A stretch of 48,650 nt of DNA from an uncultured Bacillota bacterium (GTDB lineage Bacteria; Bacillota_I; Bacilli_A; RFN20; CAG-288): NCBI GenBank assembly GCA_949284445.1, contig CASDVP010000006.1:1-48650 (forward strand). The letters run 5' to 3'. The notes below the pieces were generated by a model, which was not told the origin of the DNA, ran no database searches, and saw nothing but the letters and a program-made list of their open reading frames with translations. Each line of letters begins with the position of its first letter. Positions within the stretch are counted from its first letter, which is position 1. Shown one piece after another: positions 34,234-42,619 of this stretch. Both the position numbers and the translations under genes were made by a program.

Positions 34234-35691
34234 ATGGCTATTGATATGTCACCAAAAAAGCATCCGATGCCTACGCAAGATCCATTGGTCAGAGCACATA
34301 ACTTTAAAGAAGTCGCTTTAGGTTATAGTGAAGAGATCGCTATGGCAGAAGCTAAGCGCTGCTTAGGATGTAAGAATCCACAATGTGTTACTGGCTGCCC
34401 AGTTCAAATTAATATTCCTGCATTTATCAAAGAAGTTGCAAATGGCAACTTTGAAGCTGCTTATCAAATTATCACTCAATCTTCATCTTTACCTGCTATC
34501 TGCGGTCGTGTTTGCCCGCAAGAGAATCAATGCGAAGGCAAATGCATCCGTGGAAAGATGCCAGTTCGTGAAAATGGAAAAGTAGTCGGTATGTCTGAGC
34601 CGGTAGGAATCGGTCGTCTAGAGCGTTTTGTCGCTGATTATCATCGCTTACATGCCGAAAAGAAACCAGTAGAGATCAAGAAGAATGGTCATAAAGTAGC
34701 TGTCATTGGTTCGGGTCCTTCAGGATTAACATGTGCAGGTGATTTAGCTAAAAAAGGCTATGATGTGACTATTTATGAAGCCCTTCACTTAGCTGGTGGT
34801 GTTTTAAGCTATGGTATTCCAGAATTCCGTCTTCCTAAATCCATTGTCCAATCTGAAATTGAAGGTTTAAAAGAATTAGGTGTTAAAGTTAAGACTGATG
34901 TCGTCATCGGTCAAACATTGACAATTGATGAACTGCTCAATGATTATGGATATGAAGCTATCTTTGTCGGTTCAGGTGCTGGTTTACCGAAATTTATGAA
35001 TATTCCAGGGGAAAATGCTAAGGGCGTTTATTCAGCAAATGAATTCTTAACCAGAATCAACTTGATGAAAGCTTATTTAGATGATAGTAAGACACCTATT
35101 GAACATCCGAAGAGAGTCGCTGTTGTCGGCGGTGGCAACGTCGCTATGGATGCCTGCCGTTCCGCTCTCAGATTAGGCGCTGAAAAAGTATATTGTGTTT
35201 ACAGAAGAAGTATGGCTGAATTACCAGCCAGAAGAGAAGAAGTTGAACATGCTGAAGAAGAAGGTGTCGATTTCAAGCTTTTGAACAACCCGATCGAAAT
35301 CATCGAAGATCGTGATGGTACACCAAAGACCAATCCTAACTATGGTTCAGTAAAAGCCATCAAATGCATCAAGATGAAATTAGGTGAACCGGATGCTTCT
35401 GGTAGAAGAAGACCAGTTCCGATTCCGGATTCAGAATTCGTCTTGGATGTCGACTGTGTTATCATGGCACTTGGAACCTCACCAAATCCTCTCATCAAAA
35501 ATACCACACCTGGTATTGAAACAAATGCTCATGGTTGCTTATTAGTCAATGAAGAGACAAATGAAACCACTAAATCTCATGTTTATGCAGGCGGTGATGC
35601 AGTCACTGGTGCTGCTACAGTCATCTTAGCTATGGGTGCTGGAAAGAAAGCAGCTAAAGCGATTGACGAATATATATCGAATAAAAATTAA
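34234..35691 (+). CDS. nfnB: NADH-dependent ferredoxin:NADP+ oxidoreductase, large subunit (GltD/NfnB-like)
   Basis: The large subunit carries two 4Fe-4S clusters and the bifurcating FAD. Cysteine motifs CLGCKNPQCVTGCPVQ and ICGRVCPQENQCEGKC are in the N-terminal domain. FAD binding is seen as VIGSGPSGLTCAGDLAKKGY and NADP binding as VVGGGNVAMDACRSALRLGA. The C-terminal FAD motif is AGGDAVTGAATVILAMGAGKKA. Length 485 fits NfnB and the glutamate synthase small subunit. The adjacent nfnA and the lack of a large glutamate synthase gene favour NfnB. Confidence 0.93.
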   Translation: MAIDMSPKKHPMPTQDPLVRAHNFKEVALGYSEEIAMAEAKRCLGCKNPQCVTGCPVQINIPAFIKEVANGNFEAAYQIITQSSSLPAICGRVCPQENQCEGKCIRGKMPVRENGKVVGMSEPVGIGRLERFVADYHRLHAEKKPVEIKKNGHKVAVIGSGPSGLTCAGDLAKKGYDVTIYEALHLAGGVLSYGIPEFRLPKSIVQSEIEGLKELGVKVKTDVVIGQTLTIDELLNDYGYEAIFVGSGAGLPKFMNIPGENAKGVYSANEFLTRINLMKAYLDDSKTPIEHPKRVAVVGGGNVAMDACRSALRLGAEKVYCVYRRSMAELPARREEVEHAEEEGVDFKLLNNPIEIIEDRDGTPKTNPNYGSVKAIKCIKMKLGEPDASGRRRPVPIPDSEFVLDVDCVIMALGTSPNPLIKNTTPGIETNAHGCLLVNEETNETTKSHVYAGGDAVTGAATVILAMGAGKKAAKAIDEYISNKN

Positions 35692-35717
35692 ACAGCCTGT
35701 ATTTCATCAAAATTAAT

Positions 35718-35767
35718 ATAAGACTATCAGTATCTTTACAAAAAAGATATCGGTAGTCTTTTTTTTG
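35718..35767 (+). terminator. Terminator after nfnB
   Basis: AAGACTA and TAGTCTT form the outer stem, AGTATCTTT and AAAGATATC the inner part, followed by eight T. Confidence 0.85.
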
Positions 35768-35808
35768 TGACTCCTATAAAGCAAATGTTAAGAAAAAACA
35801 GAAAGTGA

Positions 35809-35839
35809 TTGACAACAACTTGTCTGGGGGGGGTAAAAT
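35809..35839 (+). promoter_or_regulatory. Promoter with a G8 tract in its spacer, upstream of the DUF975 gene
   Basis: TTGACA (35809-35814) is a consensus -35 and TAAAAT (35834-35839) a good -10. The 19-base spacer ends in eight consecutive G (35826-35833). Loss of two G would give the optimal 17. Transcription would start near 35846, only a few bases from the ATG codons at 35850 and 35862. Confidence 0.55.
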
Positions 35840-35861
35840 TTTTTGCGAAATGAGCTTTTTT

Positions 35862-36584
35862 ATGAAAAGAGCTGAAATAAAACATAAATCCAAACTCGAT
35901 TTAAAGAATGGCTATGGCTATGCCATCTTAACGATGGTTCTTCTCAATCTGGTTCTCTTTGGATCGATGACAGTTGGTTTATTTGTCGGAGCTATTTTAG
36001 TCGCTGGTGCAGTTCAGTGTTGTTATATTTCTTACTTTAATGATGTAGCTAAGCATAAAAGAGAAAGTGTTGATAGCACTTATAGAGGATTTCGCCAATT
36101 TGCACGTGCATTATCTCTTTACCTTTGGCAACTGCTCTACTATCTCGTTCCTCTTGTAGTCATCGTCATTTTATCAGGAATAATCACAGTTGCTACTTCA
36201 GATCCTCATATTAATAACGGATTATCTGTTCCAGGTCTTATTTTGACGCTTGTTCTGAGTCTTGCTTATGCCGTTTATGCTATTATCTTGTCTCTCAGAT
36301 TTTATTTTAGCTTTTATGTTTTAAACGATGAAGTCGATTTATCGGCAAGAGAGTGCATCAAAAAGTCGATGACTTTAACAAAAGGAAAATGCCTTAGTTT
36401 ATTTGTTTTCGAATTGAGTTTTATAGGTTGGTGGTTACTTGTTCTCATCACATTTGGTGGTATGAATCTCTATGTTTATCCTTATTATATGACTGCAAAG
36501 AGCAATTTATATTTTGATATCAAAGGCGAATTAACTGATGTGAAGTCAGAAACGACAAAGCCGAATACTGAAACAATTAATTAA
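35862..36584 (+). CDS. DUF975-family membrane protein
   Basis: The 240-residue protein starts with MKRAEIKHKSKLDLKNGYGY, typical of DUF975, and has about five membrane segments. It also shows the family-like LNDEVDLSARECIKKSMTLTKGKCLSLF near the C-terminus. Function of the family is unknown. The ATG at 35862 gives the family N-terminus, and another in-frame ATG lies at 35850. Neither has a good ribosome site. The predicted promoter just upstream contains a G8 tract. It stands alone between two terminators. Confidence 0.8.
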   Translation: MKRAEIKHKSKLDLKNGYGYAILTMVLLNLVLFGSMTVGLFVGAILVAGAVQCCYISYFNDVAKHKRESVDSTYRGFRQFARALSLYLWQLLYYLVPLVVIVILSGIITVATSDPHINNGLSVPGLILTLVLSLAYAVYAIILSLRFYFSFYVLNDEVDLSARECIKKSMTLTKGKCLSLFVFELSFIGWWLLVLITFGGMNLYVYPYYMTAKSNLYFDIKGELTDVKSETTKPNTETIN

Positions 36585-36605
36585 ACCGATTTCAACAATA
36601 TATTT

Positions 36606-36653
36606 AAAAGGTGTCTTAATATTATTTATATGATATCAATGACACCTTTTTTG
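36606..36653 (+). terminator. Terminator after the DUF975 gene
   Basis: AAAAGGTGTC and GACACCTTTT form a 10-base stem around a 25-base AT-rich loop, followed by further T. Confidence 0.75.
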
Positions 36654-36670
36654 TTGCTTTAAAAAATATC

Positions 36671-36699
36671 TTGATATCTAGAATAATATTTGCGATAAT
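36671..36699 (+). promoter_or_regulatory. Promoter of the marR-ABC exporter operon
   Basis: TTGATA (36671-36676) and GATAAT (36694-36699) with a 17-base spacer, ending 23 bases before the marR start codon. Confidence 0.65.
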
Positions 36700-36701
36700 A
36701 T

Positions 36702-36714
36702 CTCACACTGTGAG
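36702..36714 (+). promoter_or_regulatory. Palindromic operator CTCACA-C-TGTGAG
   Basis: A perfect 6-base inverted repeat around one base covers the expected transcription start and runs into the GAGG ribosome site of the MarR gene. Binding there by the MarR protein would block its own operon, the usual logic for the family. Confidence 0.7.
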
Positions 36715-36722
36715 GCAACTCT

Positions 36723-37175
36723 ATGGAACAAGATGAATTAAAAAAAATAACTGACTTGTATGCCAGCATTCTCAAAGTCTTCTGTCACAAGCCTATCAAA
36801 GATGATACTCTCGGTTATGGACAAGGACAAAATCGTATTCTTATATATTTGTCAGATCATCCAGATGGTGTTCTCTCTGGTGATTTGTCAAGTGAAGTCC
36901 ATGTGGGGACAGGTCGTATCGGAAACGCCTTGAAAGAGATGGAACGAAAAGGTCTTGTCAAACGTTTTGATGATACTAATGACCGCAGGAAAACGATTGT
37001 TAAAATCACTGAACAAGGCCTTCAACTAGCTGAGAAAAGAAGAAATGAATTCATCAGTCTCAACAAAATGATCATCGATAAGATCGGATATGATGAGTTT
37101 TATCACTTCCTGCTCACATTCAAGAAGATCGCCGAAATCGGAAATGAGTTAAAGATGAAAGGGGAGGTGGAATGA
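36723..37175 (+). CDS. MarR-family transcriptional regulator
   Basis: The 150-residue winged-helix protein has the MarR core: ILIYLSDHPDGVLSGDLSSE, then VGTGRIGNALKEMERKGLVK as the recognition helix, and the wing RFDDTNDRRKTIVKITEQG. It is followed after one base by two ABC exporter genes, so it is most likely their ligand-responsive repressor and acts at the palindrome in front of it. Confidence 0.9.
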   Translation: MEQDELKKITDLYASILKVFCHKPIKDDTLGYGQGQNRILIYLSDHPDGVLSGDLSSEVHVGTGRIGNALKEMERKGLVKRFDDTNDRRKTIVKITEQGLQLAEKRRNEFISLNKMIIDKIGYDEFYHFLLTFKKIAEIGNELKMKGEVE

Positions 37176-37176
37176 G

Positions 37177-39093
37177 ATGTTCAAACTTTACAAAAAATTC
37201 CGCAAAAGAGATTGGATTTTAACTGCTATCATCATCGGATTGACCATCTTACAAGTTTATTGCACGATGACGATGGTCGATTATGTGCAAGGGCTGATCA
37301 GCTCTATCGGTTATCTTAATTATCATAATGATCCTACTTCGATGCCTCAACTAGTCCAATTGCTCACAATTTCACATGCTTTTAAAGATGGTGCAGTTGA
37401 TTGGACCGTGTTCTCTAGTTGGTTAGCTAATAACGAGAACTTATTAACAGGATTAACACCACAGGTGATAGAAGCTTTACATGGAATACCGACCGCTTCA
37501 ATCGGTAACATCTGGTTCAATGGTGGAATGATGATTTTAGTCGCTACTGGAACGGCTTTATGTCAAATTGTTATCGAAGTGTTAGCTTCATATATCACTG
37601 CTAATTTTGCTACTGATATCAGAAGTGAAGTAAACGATAAGATCACTAATTTTTCATTAGCAGAGATCAATAAGTTTTCTACCGCTTCGTTAATAACGAG
37701 AGCGACAAACGATATTCAACAAGTTTCGATGTGTACTCTATTGATGTTAAGAATGGTATTCGCTGCTCCGGTGACTGCTATTTGGGCTATCTGTAAGATA
37801 TCTGCAACCTCTTATGAATTACCATTAGCTACTGGTATCGCTATCGTTTTGATGGTTTTAGCCTTAGCTTTTATCATGGGTTCAGTATTACCTAAATTCA
37901 AGATCATGCAAAAGCAGATAGATAAGATCAATTCCTTGACACAAGAGAATCTCACCGGTATTCGTGTGGTCCGCGCTTATAATGCTGAAAAATATCAAGA
38001 AGATAAGTTTAAAACTGCAAATGCTAATCTCACTAAAACACAGCTTTTTGCTGGTCGTGTTTTAGCTCTTATGTCACCAGTCATGACCATCATCATGAAT
38101 GGTTTGACCTTAGTCATTTATTGGCTTGGTGCTCTTTTGATCAATGCGAAAAATACAGCTGTCGATTATGCTGTCATCACTTCATTCTCTACTTTAGCTA
38201 CTCAGATCGTCATGGCGTTCATGATGCTACTCATGATGTTCATCATGTGGCCGAGAGCTTCGGTTTCTGCTAAACGTATCAATGAGATTCTATCGACTGA
38301 AAACAGCATCATCGATACAGTTGAAGAAAAGGCTTTGACTGAAGTGGGGACTGTCGAATTCAAAGATGTTTCCTTCCGTTATCCTGATGCTGAAGCTGAT
38401 GTTCTTGAACATATCTCTTTCAAAGTTAAAAAAGGACAGACGATCGCATTTATCGGTCCTACTGGCTCAGGAAAGAGCACCTTAGTCAACCTTGTCACTC
38501 GTCTATATGATGCTACAGAAGGTGAAGTTTTAGTCGATGGCGTAAATATTAAAGATATCAAGCAACAGACATTGAGACAGAGAATCGGCTTTGTTCCACA
38601 AAAAGGTCTTCTTTTCTCTGGAACGGTTCGTTCAAATCTCGGATTCGGATTGACTGAACCGATGAGTGATGAAGAATGTCATAAAGCCTGTGAAATAAGC
38701 TGCGCTGAAGAATTTGTTTCTAAGATGCAAGGCAAGTACGATGCCTCTATCGCTCAGGGCGGAAGCAATGTCTCAGGCGGTCAAAGGCAAAGGCTTTGTA
38801 TAGCTAGAGCTATCGCGATCAAACCAGAAATTTTCGTCTTCGATGATTCTTTCTCAGCTTTGGATTTCAAGACTGATAGAACGGTTCGTGAAAATTTAAA
38901 GAAGGATGAGAGCGATGCTACTAAGCTGATAGTCGCTCAAAGAATCGGTACGATCATGGATGCTGATCAAATCGTTGTTTTACAAGAAGGTCAGATGGTA
39001 GGAATCGGCACCCATCAAGAATTGCTGCACAATTGTGAACTCTATCGTGATATCGCACTCTCTCAACTTTCCAAGGAGGAATTAGGCTTATGA
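37177..39093 (+). CDS. Heterodimeric ABC exporter subunit with degenerate catalytic site
   Basis: The 638-residue half transporter has six membrane segments (an unusually long loop of about 90 residues lies between the first two) and a C-terminal ATPase. Walker A is GPTGSGKS, signature VSGGQRQR and Walker B IFVFDDSFSALD, with Asp in place of the catalytic Glu. That substitution marks the BmrC/LmrC-like partner of multidrug exporter heterodimers, in which one ATP site hydrolyses slowly. The gene follows marR by one base with GGGGAGG ahead, and its last 4 bases overlap the next gene. Confidence 0.92.
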   Translation: MFKLYKKFRKRDWILTAIIIGLTILQVYCTMTMVDYVQGLISSIGYLNYHNDPTSMPQLVQLLTISHAFKDGAVDWTVFSSWLANNENLLTGLTPQVIEALHGIPTASIGNIWFNGGMMILVATGTALCQIVIEVLASYITANFATDIRSEVNDKITNFSLAEINKFSTASLITRATNDIQQVSMCTLLMLRMVFAAPVTAIWAICKISATSYELPLATGIAIVLMVLALAFIMGSVLPKFKIMQKQIDKINSLTQENLTGIRVVRAYNAEKYQEDKFKTANANLTKTQLFAGRVLALMSPVMTIIMNGLTLVIYWLGALLINAKNTAVDYAVITSFSTLATQIVMAFMMLLMMFIMWPRASVSAKRINEILSTENSIIDTVEEKALTEVGTVEFKDVSFRYPDAEADVLEHISFKVKKGQTIAFIGPTGSGKSTLVNLVTRLYDATEGEVLVDGVNIKDIKQQTLRQRIGFVPQKGLLFSGTVRSNLGFGLTEPMSDEECHKACEISCAEEFVSKMQGKYDASIAQGGSNVSGGQRQRLCIARAIAIKPEIFVFDDSFSALDFKTDRTVRENLKKDESDATKLIVAQRIGTIMDADQIVVLQEGQMVGIGTHQELLHNCELYRDIALSQLSKEELGL

Positions 39094-40919
39094 ACAGAAC
39101 TAATCAACCGAGTGTCAAACTTGAAAAAGGTCAATTCTCTTCCTCCATCAAACAGCTTGCTATAAACGGTAAGAAATATTTGACGCCGATGATCGTCGCT
39201 GCTGTCTTATTAATCATGTCAGTGATTTTACAAGTCTTAGCTCCTAGCCTTATGCAAAGCTTCACTGATCTGATAGCTGATAACGCTATTTCTAATGATA
39301 TTCCTCTCGGCATCACAGCTAGTGATGGAAGCCACGGTCTCCTCTTCTATGGATTAGTCTTGATCATCTTTTATGTCATAGTCGCTTTGTCTTCGTATTT
39401 TGCAAACTTCATCATGACGACTATTTCTCAGTTATATGCTGCTAGTTTAAGACAAAAGATTTCACAAAAGATCAACAAGATTCCACTCTCTTATTTTGAC
39501 AGTCATAATTTCGGTGATATCTTATCGACTTTGACTAATGATGTCGATCAAATAGGTCAATCATTACAACAATCGGTCGGTATGGTCATCCAATCTGTAT
39601 TTTTGCTCATCGGCGTTTTGATTGCAATGTTTATAAACTCCTGGCAGATGGCCTTGACTGCACTTATCTCTTTACCACTGATGGCTGTTTTCGTAGTCAT
39701 TGTGACTAAATTTGCTATGCCTCAATTTAAAAATAGACAGGATTCATTAGCTGATGTCAACTCAGTCATCGAAGAAGATTACAATGGTCAAATCATCATC
39801 AAATGTTTCAACGCTCAAGAAAAGGTCAATAAAGATTTTGAGAAAGAGAATAAGAAATTGCATGATGCGATGTTCAAAGCTCAGTGCTTTGGTGGACTTA
39901 TGCCACCGCTCACTTCCTTCATATCTTATGTCGCTTATGCAGCTGTTTATATCTCAGGCGGCTTATTGATGAATGATAATGCCGGTGTCACTTATGGAAT
40001 GATCACGGCATTTACAATCTATGTTTCTTTATTCCAGTCACCTTTAGCCCAAATCGCTCAAGCTATGAACACTTTGCAGATGGCTGCTGCTTCATCACAT
40101 CGTGTCTTCGAATTCTTAGATCAAAGCGAATTAGAAGATGAATCTGATAAGAGCCTGTGTTTTTATCAAGAAGATGGTAAAGAACACGTGCACGGTGAAG
40201 TCGAGTTCAGACATGTCAGTTTCTCATATGATAGCACAAGAGAGATCATCCATGATTTCTCTGCAATTATTAAACCTGGTATGAAGGTTGCAATCGTCGG
40301 TCCAACCGGTGCTGGTAAGACGACTATCGTCAATCTCTTGATGCGTTTCTATGAAGTCAATAGCGGCGATATTCTCATCGATGGTGCCTCTACAAAAAAG
40401 ATGACTAGAGAAGAGATTCATGACATCTTTGGAATGGTTTTACAAGACACATGGATGTTTGAAGGCACTGTGAGAGAAAACTTGGTGTACAACACGCCTA
40501 ATATTAGCGATGACCAGATCAAAACCGCTTGTAAAGAAGCTAGTATCTGGCATTATATCAGAACGCTTCCAGGTGGATTAGATTATCAGATCACAGATTC
40601 TTCTAATATCTCTGGCGGTCAAAAGCAGTTGTTCACTATCGCTAGAGCGATGATTAAAAATGCACCATTAATGATCTTAGATGAAGCGACATCAAACGTC
40701 GATACGAGAACTGAAGAGAAGATTCAAGAGGCGATGGATAAATTGACTAGTGGTCGCACTTCATTTGTTATCGCCCATCGTTTATCGACTATTAAAAACG
40801 CTGACCTCATCTTAGTCATGAAAGATGGTAATATTATCGAACAAGGTAATCACGATGAATTGATAGCTAAAAATGGTTTCTATGCTTCACTCTATAATTC
40901 TCAATTTGCCTTTGAGTGA
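39090..40919 (+). CDS. Heterodimeric ABC exporter subunit with intact catalytic site
   Basis: The 609-residue half transporter has six membrane segments and an ATPase with Walker A GPTGAGKT, signature ISGGQKQL and Walker B LMILDEATSNVD, so the catalytic Glu is present. It is the BmrD/LmrD-like partner of the preceding subunit. Such pairs export drugs, lipids or peptides. The substrate is not evident. The ATG overlaps the previous gene by 4 bases after AAGGAGG. Confidence 0.93.
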   Translation: MNRTNQPSVKLEKGQFSSSIKQLAINGKKYLTPMIVAAVLLIMSVILQVLAPSLMQSFTDLIADNAISNDIPLGITASDGSHGLLFYGLVLIIFYVIVALSSYFANFIMTTISQLYAASLRQKISQKINKIPLSYFDSHNFGDILSTLTNDVDQIGQSLQQSVGMVIQSVFLLIGVLIAMFINSWQMALTALISLPLMAVFVVIVTKFAMPQFKNRQDSLADVNSVIEEDYNGQIIIKCFNAQEKVNKDFEKENKKLHDAMFKAQCFGGLMPPLTSFISYVAYAAVYISGGLLMNDNAGVTYGMITAFTIYVSLFQSPLAQIAQAMNTLQMAAASSHRVFEFLDQSELEDESDKSLCFYQEDGKEHVHGEVEFRHVSFSYDSTREIIHDFSAIIKPGMKVAIVGPTGAGKTTIVNLLMRFYEVNSGDILIDGASTKKMTREEIHDIFGMVLQDTWMFEGTVRENLVYNTPNISDDQIKTACKEASIWHYIRTLPGGLDYQITDSSNISGGQKQLFTIARAMIKNAPLMILDEATSNVDTRTEEKIQEAMDKLTSGRTSFVIAHRLSTIKNADLILVMKDGNIIEQGNHDELIAKNGFYASLYNSQFAFE

Positions 40920-40940
40920 TAATCATTCCTTTCAATAAGA

Positions 40941-40966
40941 AAACCGCTGGTCTCCCAGCGGTTTTT
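40941..40966. terminator. Terminator between the exporter operon and the nuclease gene
   Basis: AAACCGCTGG and CCAGCGGTTT enclose TCTC, with T after the stem on the plus strand and AAAA before it, so it can act for both convergent genes. Confidence 0.88.
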
Positions 40967-40984
40967 AAGTGCTAAATCTGTCTG

Positions 40985-42469
40985 TTAGGCGTATATTTTA
41001 TCGATGATTTCCGGATGATCGATAAACGGATTTCGATTACCTTGATATTCGTAAATACGCGAATTTCTTTGCCTTTCAAAATCATCGACCGGATCTTCTT
41101 TTGCCCATTTTAATAGCAATGATAAATCACCCATTTCAGGTTTACCGTCCGTCGGGCTGTTGACAAGGCTTAATCCAGGATTGACAAGCTCCATATAGAA
41201 TAAGATTCTAGCTACATCACCTGTGAAATCTTCATCAGGATCAGAGGAATGATTCGGATAAAAAGTATCACCTGAACTAGATGTTGAGAAGTATTTATTT
41301 GAGCGGCTACTATTGAGGCTTTCATTGCTGACTCTGAGATTGTGTAAGTCAGACATGTGATTAGTCGTGTTATTTTCAGGTCTAGAAGAAGCACCGTTTA
41401 TGACCATGCGCGAACAAGGCCAAACATGTTCTCTATTCCAGTAAAGTGGACTAGAACTCCATTTTTCTTCAATTAAATCTCCATCATATAAACCATATAA
41501 ATATTCTGGATTTTCGATATCTTGATCGGTGTAGAGGAGCGTATATCTAGCATCACCATATGAATATTTAGTGTAGTTTGAAACTAATTCATATAATTCA
41601 TTTTCTAAGTCTGTTCCGCTGAGTGAGAAATCAATATTTTTATAATATTCATCACTAGATATCGGTGAATATTTTGTCATCGGGACTTGTCCTTCGCCAG
41701 GTTTTAAACCACCAGTAGGATTCACTGGGGGATTGTCTGGATCTGGGTCTGGTTCTGGATCCGGATCGGGATCTGGGCTAGGATCTGGATCAGGTTCAAT
41801 AGGTCCTGTGCCATCAAGAGTATCAACTAATTTTAAAGTGGAATCAGACGGAACTAATGCAGAGAAGTATAAATAATCTATATACAGCGCTTTGTTTTTT
41901 TGAGAAGTTAATTCAATAGCTAATGTATTCGTTTTCTCTTCGATATTATCCTCACCATAAACATTAGGATTCGGTTCGAATTCACCTGATTTTGTATAGT
42001 CATCAAGACTGAAAGTATAAGTTGCAGCACCATTAGCACCTGTATCTAATTTGATTTTGAAAGATGTGATGATGATTTCATCTTCAAAAGAAGTTGACAA
42101 TATCCAAGGAGAAGTTTGTGGCTTTTTACTTGAACCTATTTGCATCCCTTCATTATTATCTGCATCAAAGCGTGAGCTGCTAACATAATTTGCGCTAGTA
42201 GTATTAAATGTTAATCCGTTAGCAGAAAATGTCGAAGGCTCTGCTGTGAAATCATTGCCCTTGAATTGATAACCGAATGTTTGTTCTATGTATTTATCTG
42301 AATCGTTAGAAGAATCGCTGCTGATTGTAGAGCTACTAGTATTTGATGAATTTGAATCAACATGAGTAGTAGAAGAATTAGATTGAGCTGATCTAGAGGT
42401 GGAAATATTAGTTTCACAACTGACTAATACTGGAAGTAAAAATAAAGCCAAAAGATTTAGTTTTTTCAT
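40985..42469 (-). CDS. Secreted lipoprotein endonuclease I family DNase
   Basis: The 494-residue product has a lipoprotein signal with lipobox LVSC (Cys18), a Ser/Asn-rich tether to about residue 55, and a beta-rich domain of about 150 residues that I do not recognise. An Asp-Pro repeat linker (about 225-248) follows, then a C-terminal endonuclease I domain. The nuclease domain has the His-Me finger motif WNREHVWP (His348) and the family sequences SDLHNLRVSNESLN, GDVARILFYMELV, WAKEDPVDDFERQRN and QGNRNPFIDHPE. Related enzymes (EndA of Vibrio, Bsn of Bacillus) cut extracellular DNA without base preference. The ATG at 42469 follows AGAGGT. It is divergent from a predicted RNase lipoprotein, which suggests joint use of external nucleic acids. 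Confidence 0.9.
   Translation of the reverse strand: MKKLNLLALFLLPVLVSCETNISTSRSAQSNSSTTHVDSNSSNTSSSTISSDSSNDSDKYIEQTFGYQFKGNDFTAEPSTFSANGLTFNTTSANYVSSSRFDADNNEGMQIGSSKKPQTSPWILSTSFEDEIIITSFKIKLDTGANGAATYTFSLDDYTKSGEFEPNPNVYGEDNIEEKTNTLAIELTSQKNKALYIDYLYFSALVPSDSTLKLVDTLDGTGPIEPDPDPSPDPDPDPEPDPDPDNPPVNPTGGLKPGEGQVPMTKYSPISSDEYYKNIDFSLSGTDLENELYELVSNYTKYSYGDARYTLLYTDQDIENPEYLYGLYDGDLIEEKWSSSPLYWNREHVWPCSRMVINGASSRPENNTTNHMSDLHNLRVSNESLNSSRSNKYFSTSSSGDTFYPNHSSDPDEDFTGDVARILFYMELVNPGLSLVNSPTDGKPEMGDLSLLLKWAKEDPVDDFERQRNSRIYEYQGNRNPFIDHPEIIDKIYA
41739..41795. repeat. Short tandem GGATCT/GGATCC-type repeat coding an Asp-Pro linker
   Basis: Imperfect hexamer repeats inside the DNase lipoprotein gene encode alternating Asp-Pro with a few Ser and Glu. 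Such tracts may vary in length between strains and keep the nuclease domain away from the preceding domain. Confidence 0.75.
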
Positions 42470-42619
42470 GTTTGAACCTCTATCTTTAAAACTATAATAG
42501 GATAACAGATATTGCATTTATTTTTGATATCGCCTGTGAAAAATTCGTATTTTGTGCTTTTCAGAACATAAATTGAGTTGGAGTTTTTATTTTTACTGAT
42601 TATTGTTTAAAATATAGTT

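Noticed and set aside
35826..35833. G8 tract as a ribosome binding site
   Set aside because: It lies 16 or more bases before any in-frame ATG, too far for normal use.
35805..35861. Translation of the DUF975 gene from a GTG upstream, reading through the G8 tract as Gly codons
   Set aside because: No ribosome site precedes the GTG, the family N-terminus starts at 35862, and the same bases form a good promoter.
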